A stretch of 64,000 nucleotides of DNA from Streptomyces sp. NBC_01283 (GTDB taxonomy: Bacteria > Actinomycetota > Actinomycetes > Streptomycetales > Streptomycetaceae), in contig NZ_CP108430.1 of the NCBI RefSeq assembly GCF_041435335.1, positions 2,542,001 to 2,606,000 on the forward strand, given 5' to 3'. Shown one piece after another: positions 10,834 to 19,014 of the stretch (the first letter of the stretch is position 1; each line of letters starts with the position of its first letter). The translations under genes were made by a program, and so were the position numbers. The notes under the pieces were generated by a model, which did not search any database, was not told the origin of the DNA, and saw only the letters and a list, made by a program, of their open reading frames with translations.

Positions 10834-11943
10834 ATGACCGCCACCCTGCCCACCGCCCTCGACCAGCCGCTCCTGCGCGGCACCGGCCTGGGCGAGCTCC
10901 GGCTACCCAACCGCGTGGTGATGGCCCCGCTCACCCGGGCCCGCGCCGACAATCCCGGCCTCGCCCCCACCGGACTGCACGCCGCCTACTACGGACAGCG
11001 GGCCTGCGCCGGGCTCATCATCACCGAAGGGACCTGGGTCAGCGAGCGGGCCATCGGGTTCGTCAACGTCCCCGGCATCTACAGCGAGGCCCAGGTCGCC
11101 GGATGGCGCCGCGTCACCGAGGTCGTCCACGCCCTCGGCGGCCGCATCGTGCAGCAGCTCTGGCACACCGGCGCCGCCTCGCACCCCGACCACCTCGGGG
11201 GCGAACTGCCCGCGGGGCCCTCGGCGATCGACCCCCGTGCGCGGACCTTCACGCCCGGCGGGTTCAAGGAGACGCTCACGCCGCGCGCGATGACCGCGGC
11301 GGACATCGAGGCGACCGTCGCCGAGTTCCGCGCGGCGGCGGCCAACGCGCGGCGTGCCGGGTTCGACGGGGTCGAGATCGGCGCCCTCGGCGCGTTCCTC
11401 TTCGCCCAGTTCCTCAACCCCCGTCTCAACCACCGCACCGACGCCTACGGCGGTGACCGCGCGGGGCGGCGGCGCCTGCTGCTCGACGTCGTCGACGCGG
11501 TCACCGCCGAGTGGGACGGGCGGCGGGTGGGCGTGCGCCTCTCCCCGTACATGGCCGCGACCGACCGCTTCGTCGTCGACGAGGAGATGCTCGCCGGCCA
11601 CGACGAGCTGGTGACGGCGCTGAATGACCGCCCCCTGGCCTATCTCCACCTGCGCGGCCCCGACGTCGCGGCGCCCGGCGGGACTCCTGCCTTCGAGGCG
11701 TTCGCCCGCTACCGGAAGCGGTTCGACGGCCCGCTGATCGCGAACAACGGCTTCGGCCAGGACTCCGCGAACGCCCTCGTCGAGGCCGGCTGCGCCGACG
11801 CCGTGTCCTTCGCCACCCACTTCGTCGCCAACCCCGACCTCGCCGGCCGGTTCGCCCTGGGCCGGGAGCTGGCGACCGGTGACCCCGCCACGTACTACCA
11901 GGGCGGCGCGCGGGGGTACGTCGACTATCCGGCCGCGGGCTGA
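10834..11943 (+). CDS. Old yellow enzyme family (NADH:flavin oxidoreductase), atypical active site
   Basis: 369 residues; FMN TIM-barrel expected to reduce activated alkenes with NAD(P)H. The ATG has AAGGAG 8 nt upstream. Family landmarks: LRLPNRVVMAPLTRARA at the N-terminus, QLWHTGAASHPDH, and a DAYGGD turn. The segment that normally reads EIHGANGYLLDQFL reads EIGALGAFLFAQFL: both residues of the HxxN (or HxxH) pair that hold the substrate carbonyl are replaced by glycine. Either substrate choice is unusual or activity is lost. It is divergent from the ECF41-like sigma factor and overlaps the convergent LacI gene by 19 bp, where both reading frames encode the C-terminal residues PAAG or PAAG-like. 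Confidence 0.85.
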   Translation: MTATLPTALDQPLLRGTGLGELRLPNRVVMAPLTRARADNPGLAPTGLHAAYYGQRACAGLIITEGTWVSERAIGFVNVPGIYSEAQVAGWRRVTEVVHALGGRIVQQLWHTGAASHPDHLGGELPAGPSAIDPRARTFTPGGFKETLTPRAMTAADIEATVAEFRAAAANARRAGFDGVEIGALGAFLFAQFLNPRLNHRTDAYGGDRAGRRRLLLDVVDAVTAEWDGRRVGVRLSPYMAATDRFVVDEEMLAGHDELVTALNDRPLAYLHLRGPDVAAPGGTPAFEAFARYRKRFDGPLIANNGFGQDSANALVEAGCADAVSFATHFVANPDLAGRFALGRELATGDPATYYQGGARGYVDYPAAG

Positions 11944-12926
11944 GCGCGCGACGAGTCACGCACCAGGAGGCTCGCCGGTACGACGACCGGGCCCGGCGGC
12001 GTCACGGCGCCCTCGATCAGGTCGACGAGCAGGCCGACGGCGGCGCGTGCCGTGCGCTCCGGGTCGAGGGTCACCGTGGTCACCGGCGGCCGTGTCGTCG
12101 CGTACCCGGGGTCCTCGCTCGCGCACACGACACGCAGCTCGTCCGGGACTCGCAGGCCGAGACGGGCCGCGGCGGCCAGGAGCTGGCGCCCGCCCGGGTC
12201 GTACACCGCGTGGACGGCGTCGGCGCGGTCCGGGCCCCGCAGCAGCGCGTCGAACGCCCGGCCCTGGTCGTCCGACACGTCGAAGGGCACCACCAGCGGC
12301 TCGGCGCCGCGTTCCGCGCACCATCGGGTGTAGGCCGCCGTCACCGCGCGTGCGTAGTGCTCGTCGCCGTGGCCGGACTGCAGGGCGATGCGGCGGGCGC
12401 CGGAGGCGGCGAGGTGGTCGAGGACCTCGCGGGTGGTCGCCTCGTGGTCGTTGTCGACCCAGTGGTCGCCGGGGCGCGGGTCGCCGGGGGCGCCGTCGAA
12501 GACGAGCGGAATGCCGCGGGCGCGCAGCGCGTGGACCATGGGATCACCGCGCGGGCTGTCCATGATCAGCATGCCGTCGACGGAGAGGCTGTGCCACGTG
12601 TCGTCCGCGGCGCGGTCGGCGGGCAGCGTGGTGAGGGCGTAGCCGCGCGCGTGGGCCGCGGAGGTGGCCGCCGTGACGGCACGTGAGAAGTACGCGATCT
12701 CCGTGTAGTTCCAGGCCGTGGCGAACGTGGTGACGGCGATGCCGAGCGTTCGGCTGCGCGGCGGCCCCGGCGTGCCGTACCCGAGGGCGGTGGCGGTCTC
12801 CCGCACCCTGCGGCGGGTGGCGGCGCCCAGGCGGCCGGTGCCGTTCAGGGCGTGCGAGACCGTCGCGGTCGACACCTCCGCTGCGCGGGCTATGTCGGTG
12901 AGGGTGGGCCCTGGCACGACGGTCAT
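11925..12926 (-). CDS. LacI-family transcriptional regulator
   Basis: 333 residues. The N-terminal helix-turn-helix (TLTDIARAAEVSTATVSHALNGTGRL) and hinge (ALGYG) are followed by the periplasmic-binding-like effector domain. I chose the ATG that begins MTVVPGPTL; upstream in-frame codons encode a Pro/Gly-rich stretch and lie inside a likely operator. It is divergent from the Tat-exported amidohydrolase, its most probable target. The inverted repeat directly before its start suggests autorepression. Effector unknown. Confidence 0.88.
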   Translation of the reverse strand: MTVVPGPTLTDIARAAEVSTATVSHALNGTGRLGAATRRRVRETATALGYGTPGPPRSRTLGIAVTTFATAWNYTEIAYFSRAVTAATSAAHARGYALTTLPADRAADDTWHSLSVDGMLIMDSPRGDPMVHALRARGIPLVFDGAPGDPRPGDHWVDNDHEATTREVLDHLAASGARRIALQSGHGDEHYARAVTAAYTRWCAERGAEPLVVPFDVSDDQGRAFDALLRGPDRADAVHAVYDPGGRQLLAAAARLGLRVPDELRVVCASEDPGYATTRPPVTTVTLDPERTARAAVGLLVDLIEGAVTPPGPVVVPASLLVRDSSRAQPAAG

Positions 12927-12929
12927 CCT

Positions 12930-12971
12930 ACGGATTCCCTGCCCCGGGGGCCATGTCCCCACGGAATCCGT
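12930..12971. promoter_or_regulatory. Spaced inverted repeat before the LacI gene, and a nearby short palindrome
   Basis: ACGGATTCC (12930-12938) is mirrored exactly by GGAATCCGT (12963-12971); centres are 33 bp apart, about three helical turns. The first arm is 4 bp from the LacI start codon. A smaller palindrome TAAC-GG-GTTA lies at 12992-13001 closer to the amidohydrolase. Either could be the LacI operator. Confidence 0.45.
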
Positions 12972-13059
12972 CGCGGGCGGCCGCTTCTGGTTAACGGGTT
13001 ACTCGGTGAGTCTCTGTGCCACCGCTTCGCGGCGGATCCTTCCCGACTCAGGAGCGCCC

Positions 13060-14979
13060 ATGCCCTCTCCGTCCACTCCGTCCTCCCCCTCGTCTCCGTA
13101 CACCTCCCCCCTCTCCCGGCGCGGCCTCATCGCCTCCGCCGGGGCCGCCGGACTGCTCGCCGCGGTGGGTGCGCCCGCCGTGGCCGCCGGGCACGCCCCG
13201 CGGCGCCGGTCCGCCGCCCTCGTGGTGCACAACGCCCGTGTCTTCAGCGGCACTCGGGAGCATGAGCGGGCGCGGGCCGTCGCCGTCGGGCGGGACGGGA
13301 AGATCCTTGCCGTCGGGAACGACTCCTCGCTCAAGCGGTTCATCGGGCGGGACACCGAGGTGGTGGACGGCCGCGGCGGGACCCTCATGAGCGGCATCCA
13401 CGACGGGCACGCCCACCCCATGGACGCCGCGAGCCGCTCGCTGCGGCCCTCGCTCGCCGGAGCCGAGCAGACCGTCGCCGACCTGCAGAAGACGCTGACC
13501 GCGTTCCTGAAGGACTCCGACGGCCAGGAGCCCGACGGATGGCTGGTGGTGGAGGACTGGAACCCCGTGGGGCTGCTGCCGCACGGCACCGCCCCGCACC
13601 ACTCCATGCTGGACGCGCTGCCGACCCGGCGGCCCATCGCGCTGCGCGGCGGCGACGGGCACAACATCTGGGTCAGCAAGCGCGCCCTCGACATCGCGGG
13701 CATCACCGCGTCCACCCCTGACCCGGTCGGCGGCAAGATCGTCAAGGGCCAGGACGGCAAGCCCACCGGCGTGCTCAAGGACGACGCCCAGCCGCTCGTC
13801 ACCCGGCACATCCCCGAGCCCGACCAGGAGCAGCTCGTGGCCGCCGCCGCGAAGGTCTTCGCCGAGGCCGCCGCGTCGGGCATCACCACGTTCATGGAAG
13901 CCGTCGTCGGCAAGGGCGAGTTGGGCCTCTACAAGGCACTCGCCGAGAGCGGGAAGCTGCCGCAGCGCATCGTGCCCGCCCTGCGCATCGACACCGACAA
14001 GACGAAGGACCCGGCGGCCGCCCTTGCGTACGCGCGGGGGCTGCGCGCGGAGTTCAAGGACGTACGCGGACTGCGGTTCGGCACGGTCAAGGTGTTCCTC
14101 GACGGGGTCATCGAGTACCCGGCGCAGACCGCGGCGCTCCTGAAGCCCTACCTCGACAAGGACGGCAGGCCCACCGACCACCGCGGGGATCTCTATGTGT
14201 CGGCGGCGGACTACGGCCGGCTCACCGCGGCCTTCAACGAGGACGGCTGGCAGATGCACGCGCACGCCATCGGCGACCGCGCCGTCCGCACCTCCCTCGA
14301 CGGGTACGCGTACGCCCTGCGCACGACCGGAGCGCGCGGCCTGCGCAACACCACCGCCCACCTCCAACTCGTCGACCCCGCCGACCTGCCCCGCTTCGCA
14401 CGGCTCGGCGTCATCCCCTGCATGCAGCTCCAGTGGGCCACCCGCAACACCTGGACCATGGACGCCCTGCTGCCCTACATCGGAGCCGGGCGGCACCGTT
14501 GGCAGTACCCGGCGCGCAGCCTGGAGCGGCACGGGGCGCTGCTCTCCGGTGGCTCGGACTGGCCGGTCGATCCGCTCCAGGTGTGGAACCAGGTGCGCAC
14601 CGCCGTCGACCGGTTCGGGTACGAGGGCGAGGGCGATCTCTACCGCGAGGAGGAGGGGCTGAGCCGCTCGTCCGCCCTGCTCATGCACACCCTCGGCACG
14701 GCGCGTCAGCTCCGGATGGACCATCTGACGGGCACCGTCGAAACGGGAAAGTCGGCCGATCTGGTGCTGCTCGACCGCGATGTGACGCGGTGTCCGGTGG
14801 CTGATATCAGCTCCTCCGAAGTGCGTCTGACGTTGACCGGAGGCACAGTGGTGCATGACGCCGAGTCGTCGGCCGGGCGCGCTGCCGCCGCCCGGGTGAC
14901 ACGCGCGGCGGCCGGGCCCCGGCCCACGGCGCAGGCCGCGGTGCACGGGGGGCGGCACGCCTCGTGCGGATGCGGCTGA
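13060..14979 (+). CDS. Tat-exported amidohydrolase, YtcJ-like
   Basis: 639 residues. A GGAG site lies 6 nt before the ATG. The first 45 residues form a twin-arginine signal (SRRGLIASAGAAGLLAAVGAPAVAA), so the enzyme is exported folded. The amidohydrolase_3 metal site is visible as H117-A-H119 (SGIHDGHAHP), with MHAHAIGDRAV and SGGSDWPVD later in the barrel. YtcJ-like enzymes hydrolyse amide or imide bonds; the substrate here is unknown. It is divergent from a LacI regulator. The last 40 residues are an Ala/Arg-rich tail ending CGCG, of no known role. Confidence 0.87.
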   Translation: MPSPSTPSSPSSPYTSPLSRRGLIASAGAAGLLAAVGAPAVAAGHAPRRRSAALVVHNARVFSGTREHERARAVAVGRDGKILAVGNDSSLKRFIGRDTEVVDGRGGTLMSGIHDGHAHPMDAASRSLRPSLAGAEQTVADLQKTLTAFLKDSDGQEPDGWLVVEDWNPVGLLPHGTAPHHSMLDALPTRRPIALRGGDGHNIWVSKRALDIAGITASTPDPVGGKIVKGQDGKPTGVLKDDAQPLVTRHIPEPDQEQLVAAAAKVFAEAAASGITTFMEAVVGKGELGLYKALAESGKLPQRIVPALRIDTDKTKDPAAALAYARGLRAEFKDVRGLRFGTVKVFLDGVIEYPAQTAALLKPYLDKDGRPTDHRGDLYVSAADYGRLTAAFNEDGWQMHAHAIGDRAVRTSLDGYAYALRTTGARGLRNTTAHLQLVDPADLPRFARLGVIPCMQLQWATRNTWTMDALLPYIGAGRHRWQYPARSLERHGALLSGGSDWPVDPLQVWNQVRTAVDRFGYEGEGDLYREEEGLSRSSALLMHTLGTARQLRMDHLTGTVETGKSADLVLLDRDVTRCPVADISSSEVRLTLTGGTVVHDAESSAGRAAAARVTRAAAGPRPTAQAAVHGGRHASCGCG

Positions 14980-15072
14980 CCCGGCAGGGGCAGGTGGCGT
15001 ACGGAAACGACGTACGGGAACTTCCGTACTGAATCGGTCGTTTCCCGGATGGCCTACCCCAGCGCATGCGTC

Positions 15073-15093
15073 ATCTCATATCTGAGATAACCT
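15073..15093 (+). promoter_or_regulatory. Palindromic operator overlapping a leaderless promoter
   Basis: ATCTCA-TATC-TGAGAT is a perfect inverted repeat (15073-15088). It runs directly into TAACCT (15088-15093), a -10-like hexamer 7 nt before the ATG of the HTH-MurA gene, which has no ribosome site. A repressor bound here would block RNA polymerase, and the downstream protein itself carries a DNA-binding domain. A separate 8-bp inverted repeat (GTACGGAA / TTCCGTAC) lies at 14999-15029 and may end the amidohydrolase transcript. Confidence 0.6.
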
Positions 15094-15100
15094 GCGAAAC

Positions 15101-16630
15101 ATGGCAGACGATTACCTCGTACGTATCGGCAAGCTCATCCGCGACGCCCGTCAGCACAGGGGCTGGACACAGTCGCAGCTTGCCGAGGCGCTCAGCACAA
15201 GTCAGAGCGCCGTGAACCGCATCGAGCGGGGCAACCAGAACATCAGCCTTGAGATGATCGCCCGGATCGGCGAGGCTCTCGACAGTGAAATCGTCTCGCT
15301 CGGGTACGCGGGGCCCATGCATCTGCGCGTCGTCGGCAACCGACGGCTCTCCGGCTCCATCGACGTCAAGACGAGCAAGAACGCCTGCGTGGCGCTGCTC
15401 TGTGCCTCCCTCCTCAACAAGGGGCGCACGGTGCTGCGCCGCGTGGCGCGCATCGAGGAGGTCTACCGCCTCCTGGAGGTGCTCGGCTCGATCGGCGTCC
15501 GCACCCGGTGGATCAACGACGGGGTCGACCTGGAGATCGTGCCGCCGGCCAAGCTCGACATGGAGGCGATCGACGCGGAGGCCGCGATCCGGACCCGCTC
15601 GATCATCATGTTCCTGGGTCCGCTCCTTCACCGCATGGACCGCTTCAAGCTGCCGTACGCGGGCGGTTGCGACCTCGGCACCCGCACGATCGAGCCGCAC
15701 ATGATCGCGCTGCGCCGCTTCGGGCTCGACATCGCGGCGACCGAGGGGCTCTACCACGCGGAGGTCGCGCGTGACGTCGTCCCGGACCGCCCGATCGTGC
15801 TGACCGAGCGCGGCGACACCGTGACCGAGAACGCCCTGCTCGCCGCGGCGCGCAGCGACTGCACGACCGTCATCCGCAACGCCTCGTCGAACTACATGGT
15901 CCAGGACCTGTGCTTCTTCCTGGAGGCGCTCGGCGTGAAGGTCGAGGGCATCGGCACGACGACCCTCACCGTGCACGGCGTCCCGGACATCGACGTCGAC
16001 GTCGACTACTCGCCCTCCGAGGACCCGGTCGAGGCGATGAGCCTGCTCGCCGCGGCAGTCGTCACGGAGTCCGAACTGACCGTGAACCGCGTCCCGATCG
16101 AGTTCCTGGAGATCGAGCTCGCGGTCCTGGAGGAGATGGGGCTCGACCACGACCGCACGGCGGAGTACTTCGCCGACAACGGCCGTACGCGCCTGATCGA
16201 CCTCACCGTCAGGCCCTCCAAGCTGGAGGCGCCGATCGACAAGATCCACCCGATGCCGTTCCCCGGCCTGAACATCGACAACGTCCCCTTCTTCGCGGCC
16301 ATCGCGGCGGCGGCGCAGGGCAAGACGCTGATCCACGACTGGGTGTACGACAACCGCGCGATCTATCTGACCGACCTGAACCGCCTCGGCGGGCGGCTCC
16401 AACTCCTCGACCCGCACCGGGTCCTGGTGGAGGGCCCGACCCGCTGGCGTGCCGCCGAGATGATGTGCCCGCCCGCGCTGCGGCCCGCCGTGGTCGTGCT
16501 GCTCGCGATGATGGCCGCCGAGGGCACGTCGGTGCTGCGCAACGTGTACGTGATCAACCGTGGCTACGAGGAGCTGGCCGAGCGGCTCAACTCCGTGGGC
16601 GCGCAGATCGAGACGTTCCGGGACATCTAA
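15101..16630 (+). CDS. murA: HTH-MurA fusion: UDP-GlcNAc 1-carboxyvinyltransferase paralogue with N-terminal XRE domain
   Basis: 509 residues. Residues about 1-65 form an XRE/Cro helix-turn-helix (IGKLIRDARQHRGWTQSQLAEALSTSQSAVNRIERG). The rest is a MurA/EPSP-synthase fold: SKNA near 93 matches the KN substrate pair, and GGCDLGTRTIEPH carries the Cys that in MurA attacks phosphoenolpyruvate; NIDNVPFF occupies the position of the catalytic-Asp loop with the Asp kept. Normal MurA is about 420 residues without HTH, so this is a second, fused paralogue. It may add enolpyruvyl to UDP-GlcNAc for peptidoglycan, sense UDP-sugars to control transcription, or both. The promoter palindrome suggests autoregulation. 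Monocistronic. Confidence 0.9.
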   Translation: MADDYLVRIGKLIRDARQHRGWTQSQLAEALSTSQSAVNRIERGNQNISLEMIARIGEALDSEIVSLGYAGPMHLRVVGNRRLSGSIDVKTSKNACVALLCASLLNKGRTVLRRVARIEEVYRLLEVLGSIGVRTRWINDGVDLEIVPPAKLDMEAIDAEAAIRTRSIIMFLGPLLHRMDRFKLPYAGGCDLGTRTIEPHMIALRRFGLDIAATEGLYHAEVARDVVPDRPIVLTERGDTVTENALLAAARSDCTTVIRNASSNYMVQDLCFFLEALGVKVEGIGTTTLTVHGVPDIDVDVDYSPSEDPVEAMSLLAAAVVTESELTVNRVPIEFLEIELAVLEEMGLDHDRTAEYFADNGRTRLIDLTVRPSKLEAPIDKIHPMPFPGLNIDNVPFFAAIAAAAQGKTLIHDWVYDNRAIYLTDLNRLGGRLQLLDPHRVLVEGPTRWRAAEMMCPPALRPAVVVLLAMMAAEGTSVLRNVYVINRGYEELAERLNSVGAQIETFRDI

Positions 16631-16729
16631 GAGCGAACGGGCCACGAAACCGGATCCTCCCGCTACGGCTGGGCAACGATCGGCAGCCGTACCTGGAGAT
16701 GTACGAGGGCGCGGTGCTGGGGTGGGTGC

Positions 16730-18097
16730 ATGGCAGATCGCACCCTCGTCCCCGGCACACGCGCCCTCGTCGTGTTCTGTGCCTCGCTGGCCCTGCTCGC
16801 GGCGGGGTGCGGCGAGCAGGGCGACCACGGCAGACCGTCGCCGTCCAAGGACGGCGGAAACCCCGTGTCGACGCCGACCGCTTCGCGTCCCGTGCCCGCC
16901 GACGGCAAGGGCTCCAAGGACCCGGACGACATCAACGGGGACGGGCACCGCGATCTGCTTCTTCCCCTGGCTTCTCGCGACAGCAAGAAGGAAGTCGGGC
17001 GGACCGCCGTCGTCTTCGGCTCCGCCAAGGGGCTCGACCCGTCGACACACGCCGTGTACGACTACCGCTCGGGCACCGTCACCACCGCCGACCTGGACGG
17101 CGACGGCTACCCCGACTTCGTCGCCACCGACGAGCCCCGGCGGCCGGAGCGGCTGACCGTGGACTGGGGCGGCCCGAGCGGGCCGAAGCCGGGCGTGGGT
17201 GCGACCCGGATCCAGGCACCGGACGGCGGGTTGGGCTCCGGCCTGCACGGGCCGGTGCGGGGCGACTTCGACGGGGACGGGCACCACGACATCGCGGCGG
17301 TCCGACAGGACGGGTCGGTGACCCTGGTGTACGGCCCCGTCACCCGTTCCGGTGTCCCGGCCCGCACCGATACCCGGCCCGGCCGGGGAAACTGGCTCGC
17401 CGCGGACGACATCGATCCGTCGGGCAAGGCGCACGCGACCGCACTGCTCATCCATGAGGGCGACGACGGCGAGCAGAGCGGTGGGGTGCTCTATTGGGCG
17501 CGCACGGGGAGCGGCCTCTCCCGCACCCCCATCACCTTGCGCGAAGGCAATGGGGCGGCGTTCGGCGACTACGACGGTGACGGCGCCACCGACCTGGCCA
17601 TCGGCGACGACGGAGGCCGCAACGACGAGCCGGACACGGACGAGAGCCCGGAGGTGATCGCCTCGCTCGCGGTCTACCCCGGCAAGGGCGGCGACCCGCT
17701 CACGTACAAGATCCCGCAGAGCCGCAACTCCGAGTTCGGGCCCGGCGGTTACACGTCCGCCGACCCCGACGGCGACGGCAAGGACAGCCTCCTCGTCGCC
17801 ACGGACACCGGCGCGCTGCTGATCGACGGCGAGAAGGACCGCACCGAGGTGCTCCGGGAGGGGCCCGCCCGGGTGAAGGACAGGAAGACCCAGGCGCGGT
17901 GGCGCCACGCCCGCCCGTTCGCCGCGGCCGATTTCGACGGCGACGGCAAGGAGGAGCTGATCCTGCACTGGGCGATAGATGTGCTCTTCGCTCTGTACGG
18001 CGAGCAGCCGACGCACTGGTGGATCACGGACGGCACGTCGTCGCGGGACAAGACCGCGTTCACCACGACGTCGTTCGCGGGGCGGCGCCGCGGCTGA
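16730..18097 (+). CDS. FG-GAP/VCBS repeat lipoprotein
   Basis: 455 residues. A lipoprotein signal ends in LLAAGC (Cys27), so the mature protein is tethered to the outer face of the membrane. At least six Asp-rich calcium loops follow: DINGDGHRD, DLDGDGYPD, DFDGDGHHD, DYDGDGATD, DPDGDGKD and DFDGDGKEE, at roughly 60-residue spacing, as in integrin-like beta-propellers. No catalytic domain is seen. The role could be surface binding or wall interaction. It stands alone, 100 bp after the HTH-MurA gene and convergent with the hydrolase gene. Confidence 0.85.
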   Translation: MADRTLVPGTRALVVFCASLALLAAGCGEQGDHGRPSPSKDGGNPVSTPTASRPVPADGKGSKDPDDINGDGHRDLLLPLASRDSKKEVGRTAVVFGSAKGLDPSTHAVYDYRSGTVTTADLDGDGYPDFVATDEPRRPERLTVDWGGPSGPKPGVGATRIQAPDGGLGSGLHGPVRGDFDGDGHHDIAAVRQDGSVTLVYGPVTRSGVPARTDTRPGRGNWLAADDIDPSGKAHATALLIHEGDDGEQSGGVLYWARTGSGLSRTPITLREGNGAAFGDYDGDGATDLAIGDDGGRNDEPDTDESPEVIASLAVYPGKGGDPLTYKIPQSRNSEFGPGGYTSADPDGDGKDSLLVATDTGALLIDGEKDRTEVLREGPARVKDRKTQARWRHARPFAAADFDGDGKEELILHWAIDVLFALYGEQPTHWWITDGTSSRDKTAFTTTSFAGRRRG

Positions 18098-18099
18098 GA

Positions 18100-18113
18100 G
18101 GCCCCAAGGGGCC
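18100..18113 (+). terminator. Short GC hairpin after the FG-GAP gene
   Basis: GGCCCC-AA-GGGGCC, just after the stop codon, without a T tract. Plausible weak terminator between convergent genes. Confidence 0.35.
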
Positions 18114-18146
18114 GCCACGAACTCCCTAGGTGGCCGCCACGAACTC
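18110..18146. repeat. 15-bp direct repeat at a convergent gene junction
   Basis: GGCCGCCACGAACTC occurs at 18110-18124 and 18132-18146, 22 bp apart. The second copy codes for the last residues of the alpha/beta hydrolase; the first lies just beyond its stop codon. It looks like a small local duplication. Confidence 0.7.
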
Positions 18147-18962
18147 ACGGATCGCGGCAGCGAGCCCGTCGGGGCGGTCCAGCGGGATCAGGGTGCGGCA
18201 GTCATCGAGCTCCACCAGTCGGCCCTTGGGCAGCAGTTCGGCCAGCCTGCGGCCGTGTGCGGGCGGCATCATCTTGTCCTGCCGGCCCCAGACGACCAGG
18301 GCGGGCCGGTCGTAGGTGCGCAGGCCTTCCGCCGCTTCCATCATCTCCGACCTGTGCACGGAGCGCAGATAGCGGACCAGGACGCCGCGGGCCGCCGGGT
18401 CGGTGCGCAGGGGCTTCAGCCAGCGGTCGGTGAGGTCGTGCGGGACGGGGCGGTGCGCCATGACCGCGTATCCCGTGCCGGGGACGCGGCGCAGGGCGCG
18501 CACGGACAGGATGCGGATCAGGAGCGCGATACCGCCGGGGACACGCGCGGCGGCGTCCATCATCTTGCCGCCGGCGCGCGGCGGGTAGTTGTCGAAGGCC
18601 TCGCAGCCCGCGATGACCATCCGGCCGACGCGGTCGGGGCGCTCGGCCGCCAGCTGCTGGAGCCGCCCGGCGTCGTTCTCGACGAAGACCGCGTCGTCGC
18701 CGAGTTCCAGCGCGTCGGCGAACTCGCCGATCAGCCGTGCCATGCCCCGCGGCGTCAGCTCGGCGCCCGGCCTCAGCGGCACGCGGTGACTGCCGTACGG
18801 GAGGGTCGGCACCAGGCAGCGGAACTCGCCGCCCAGTTCGTCGACGACATGACGCCATACGCTGCCGTCCTGGACGAGGCCGTGCAGGAGGACGAGCGGT
18901 GTGCCCGTCCCGCCGGTGTCCTCGTACTCGATCGGTCCCGCAGTGAGCTCGATCCGTGCCAT
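18126..18962 (-). CDS. Alpha/beta-fold hydrolase with atypical catalytic residues
   Basis: 278 residues from the ATG MARIELTAG. The fold is clear (TPLVLLHGLVQDGSVW, then the nucleophile elbow, then ALVVWGRQDKMMPP). At the elbow the expected GxSxG reads ENDAGRL, placing Asp rather than Ser at the nucleophile, as in dehalogenases and epoxide hydrolases. The C-terminal position normally held by the catalytic His (DSGHFPM) reads DDCRTLIPLDRP, with no His. It is the last gene of the acyl-CoA dehydrogenase-RidA unit (52 nt gap), so a role in the aromatic catabolic island is possible, but classical esterase chemistry is unlikely. Confidence 0.8.
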   Translation of the reverse strand: MARIELTAGPIEYEDTGGTGTPLVLLHGLVQDGSVWRHVVDELGGEFRCLVPTLPYGSHRVPLRPGAELTPRGMARLIGEFADALELGDDAVFVENDAGRLQQLAAERPDRVGRMVIAGCEAFDNYPPRAGGKMMDAAARVPGGIALLIRILSVRALRRVPGTGYAVMAHRPVPHDLTDRWLKPLRTDPAARGVLVRYLRSVHRSEMMEAAEGLRTYDRPALVVWGRQDKMMPPAHGRRLAELLPKGRLVELDDCRTLIPLDRPDGLAAAIREFVAAT

Positions 18963-19014
18963 GGCCGCCCCGCCCCCGTATCCTCGCGTGATCGTCGGCC
19001 CGACGCTATGCGGA

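Noticed and set aside
15071..18148. 1025-codon minus-strand frame opposite HTH-MurA and the FG-GAP lipoprotein
   Set aside because: Shadow frame; both plus-strand genes have clear domains and starts.
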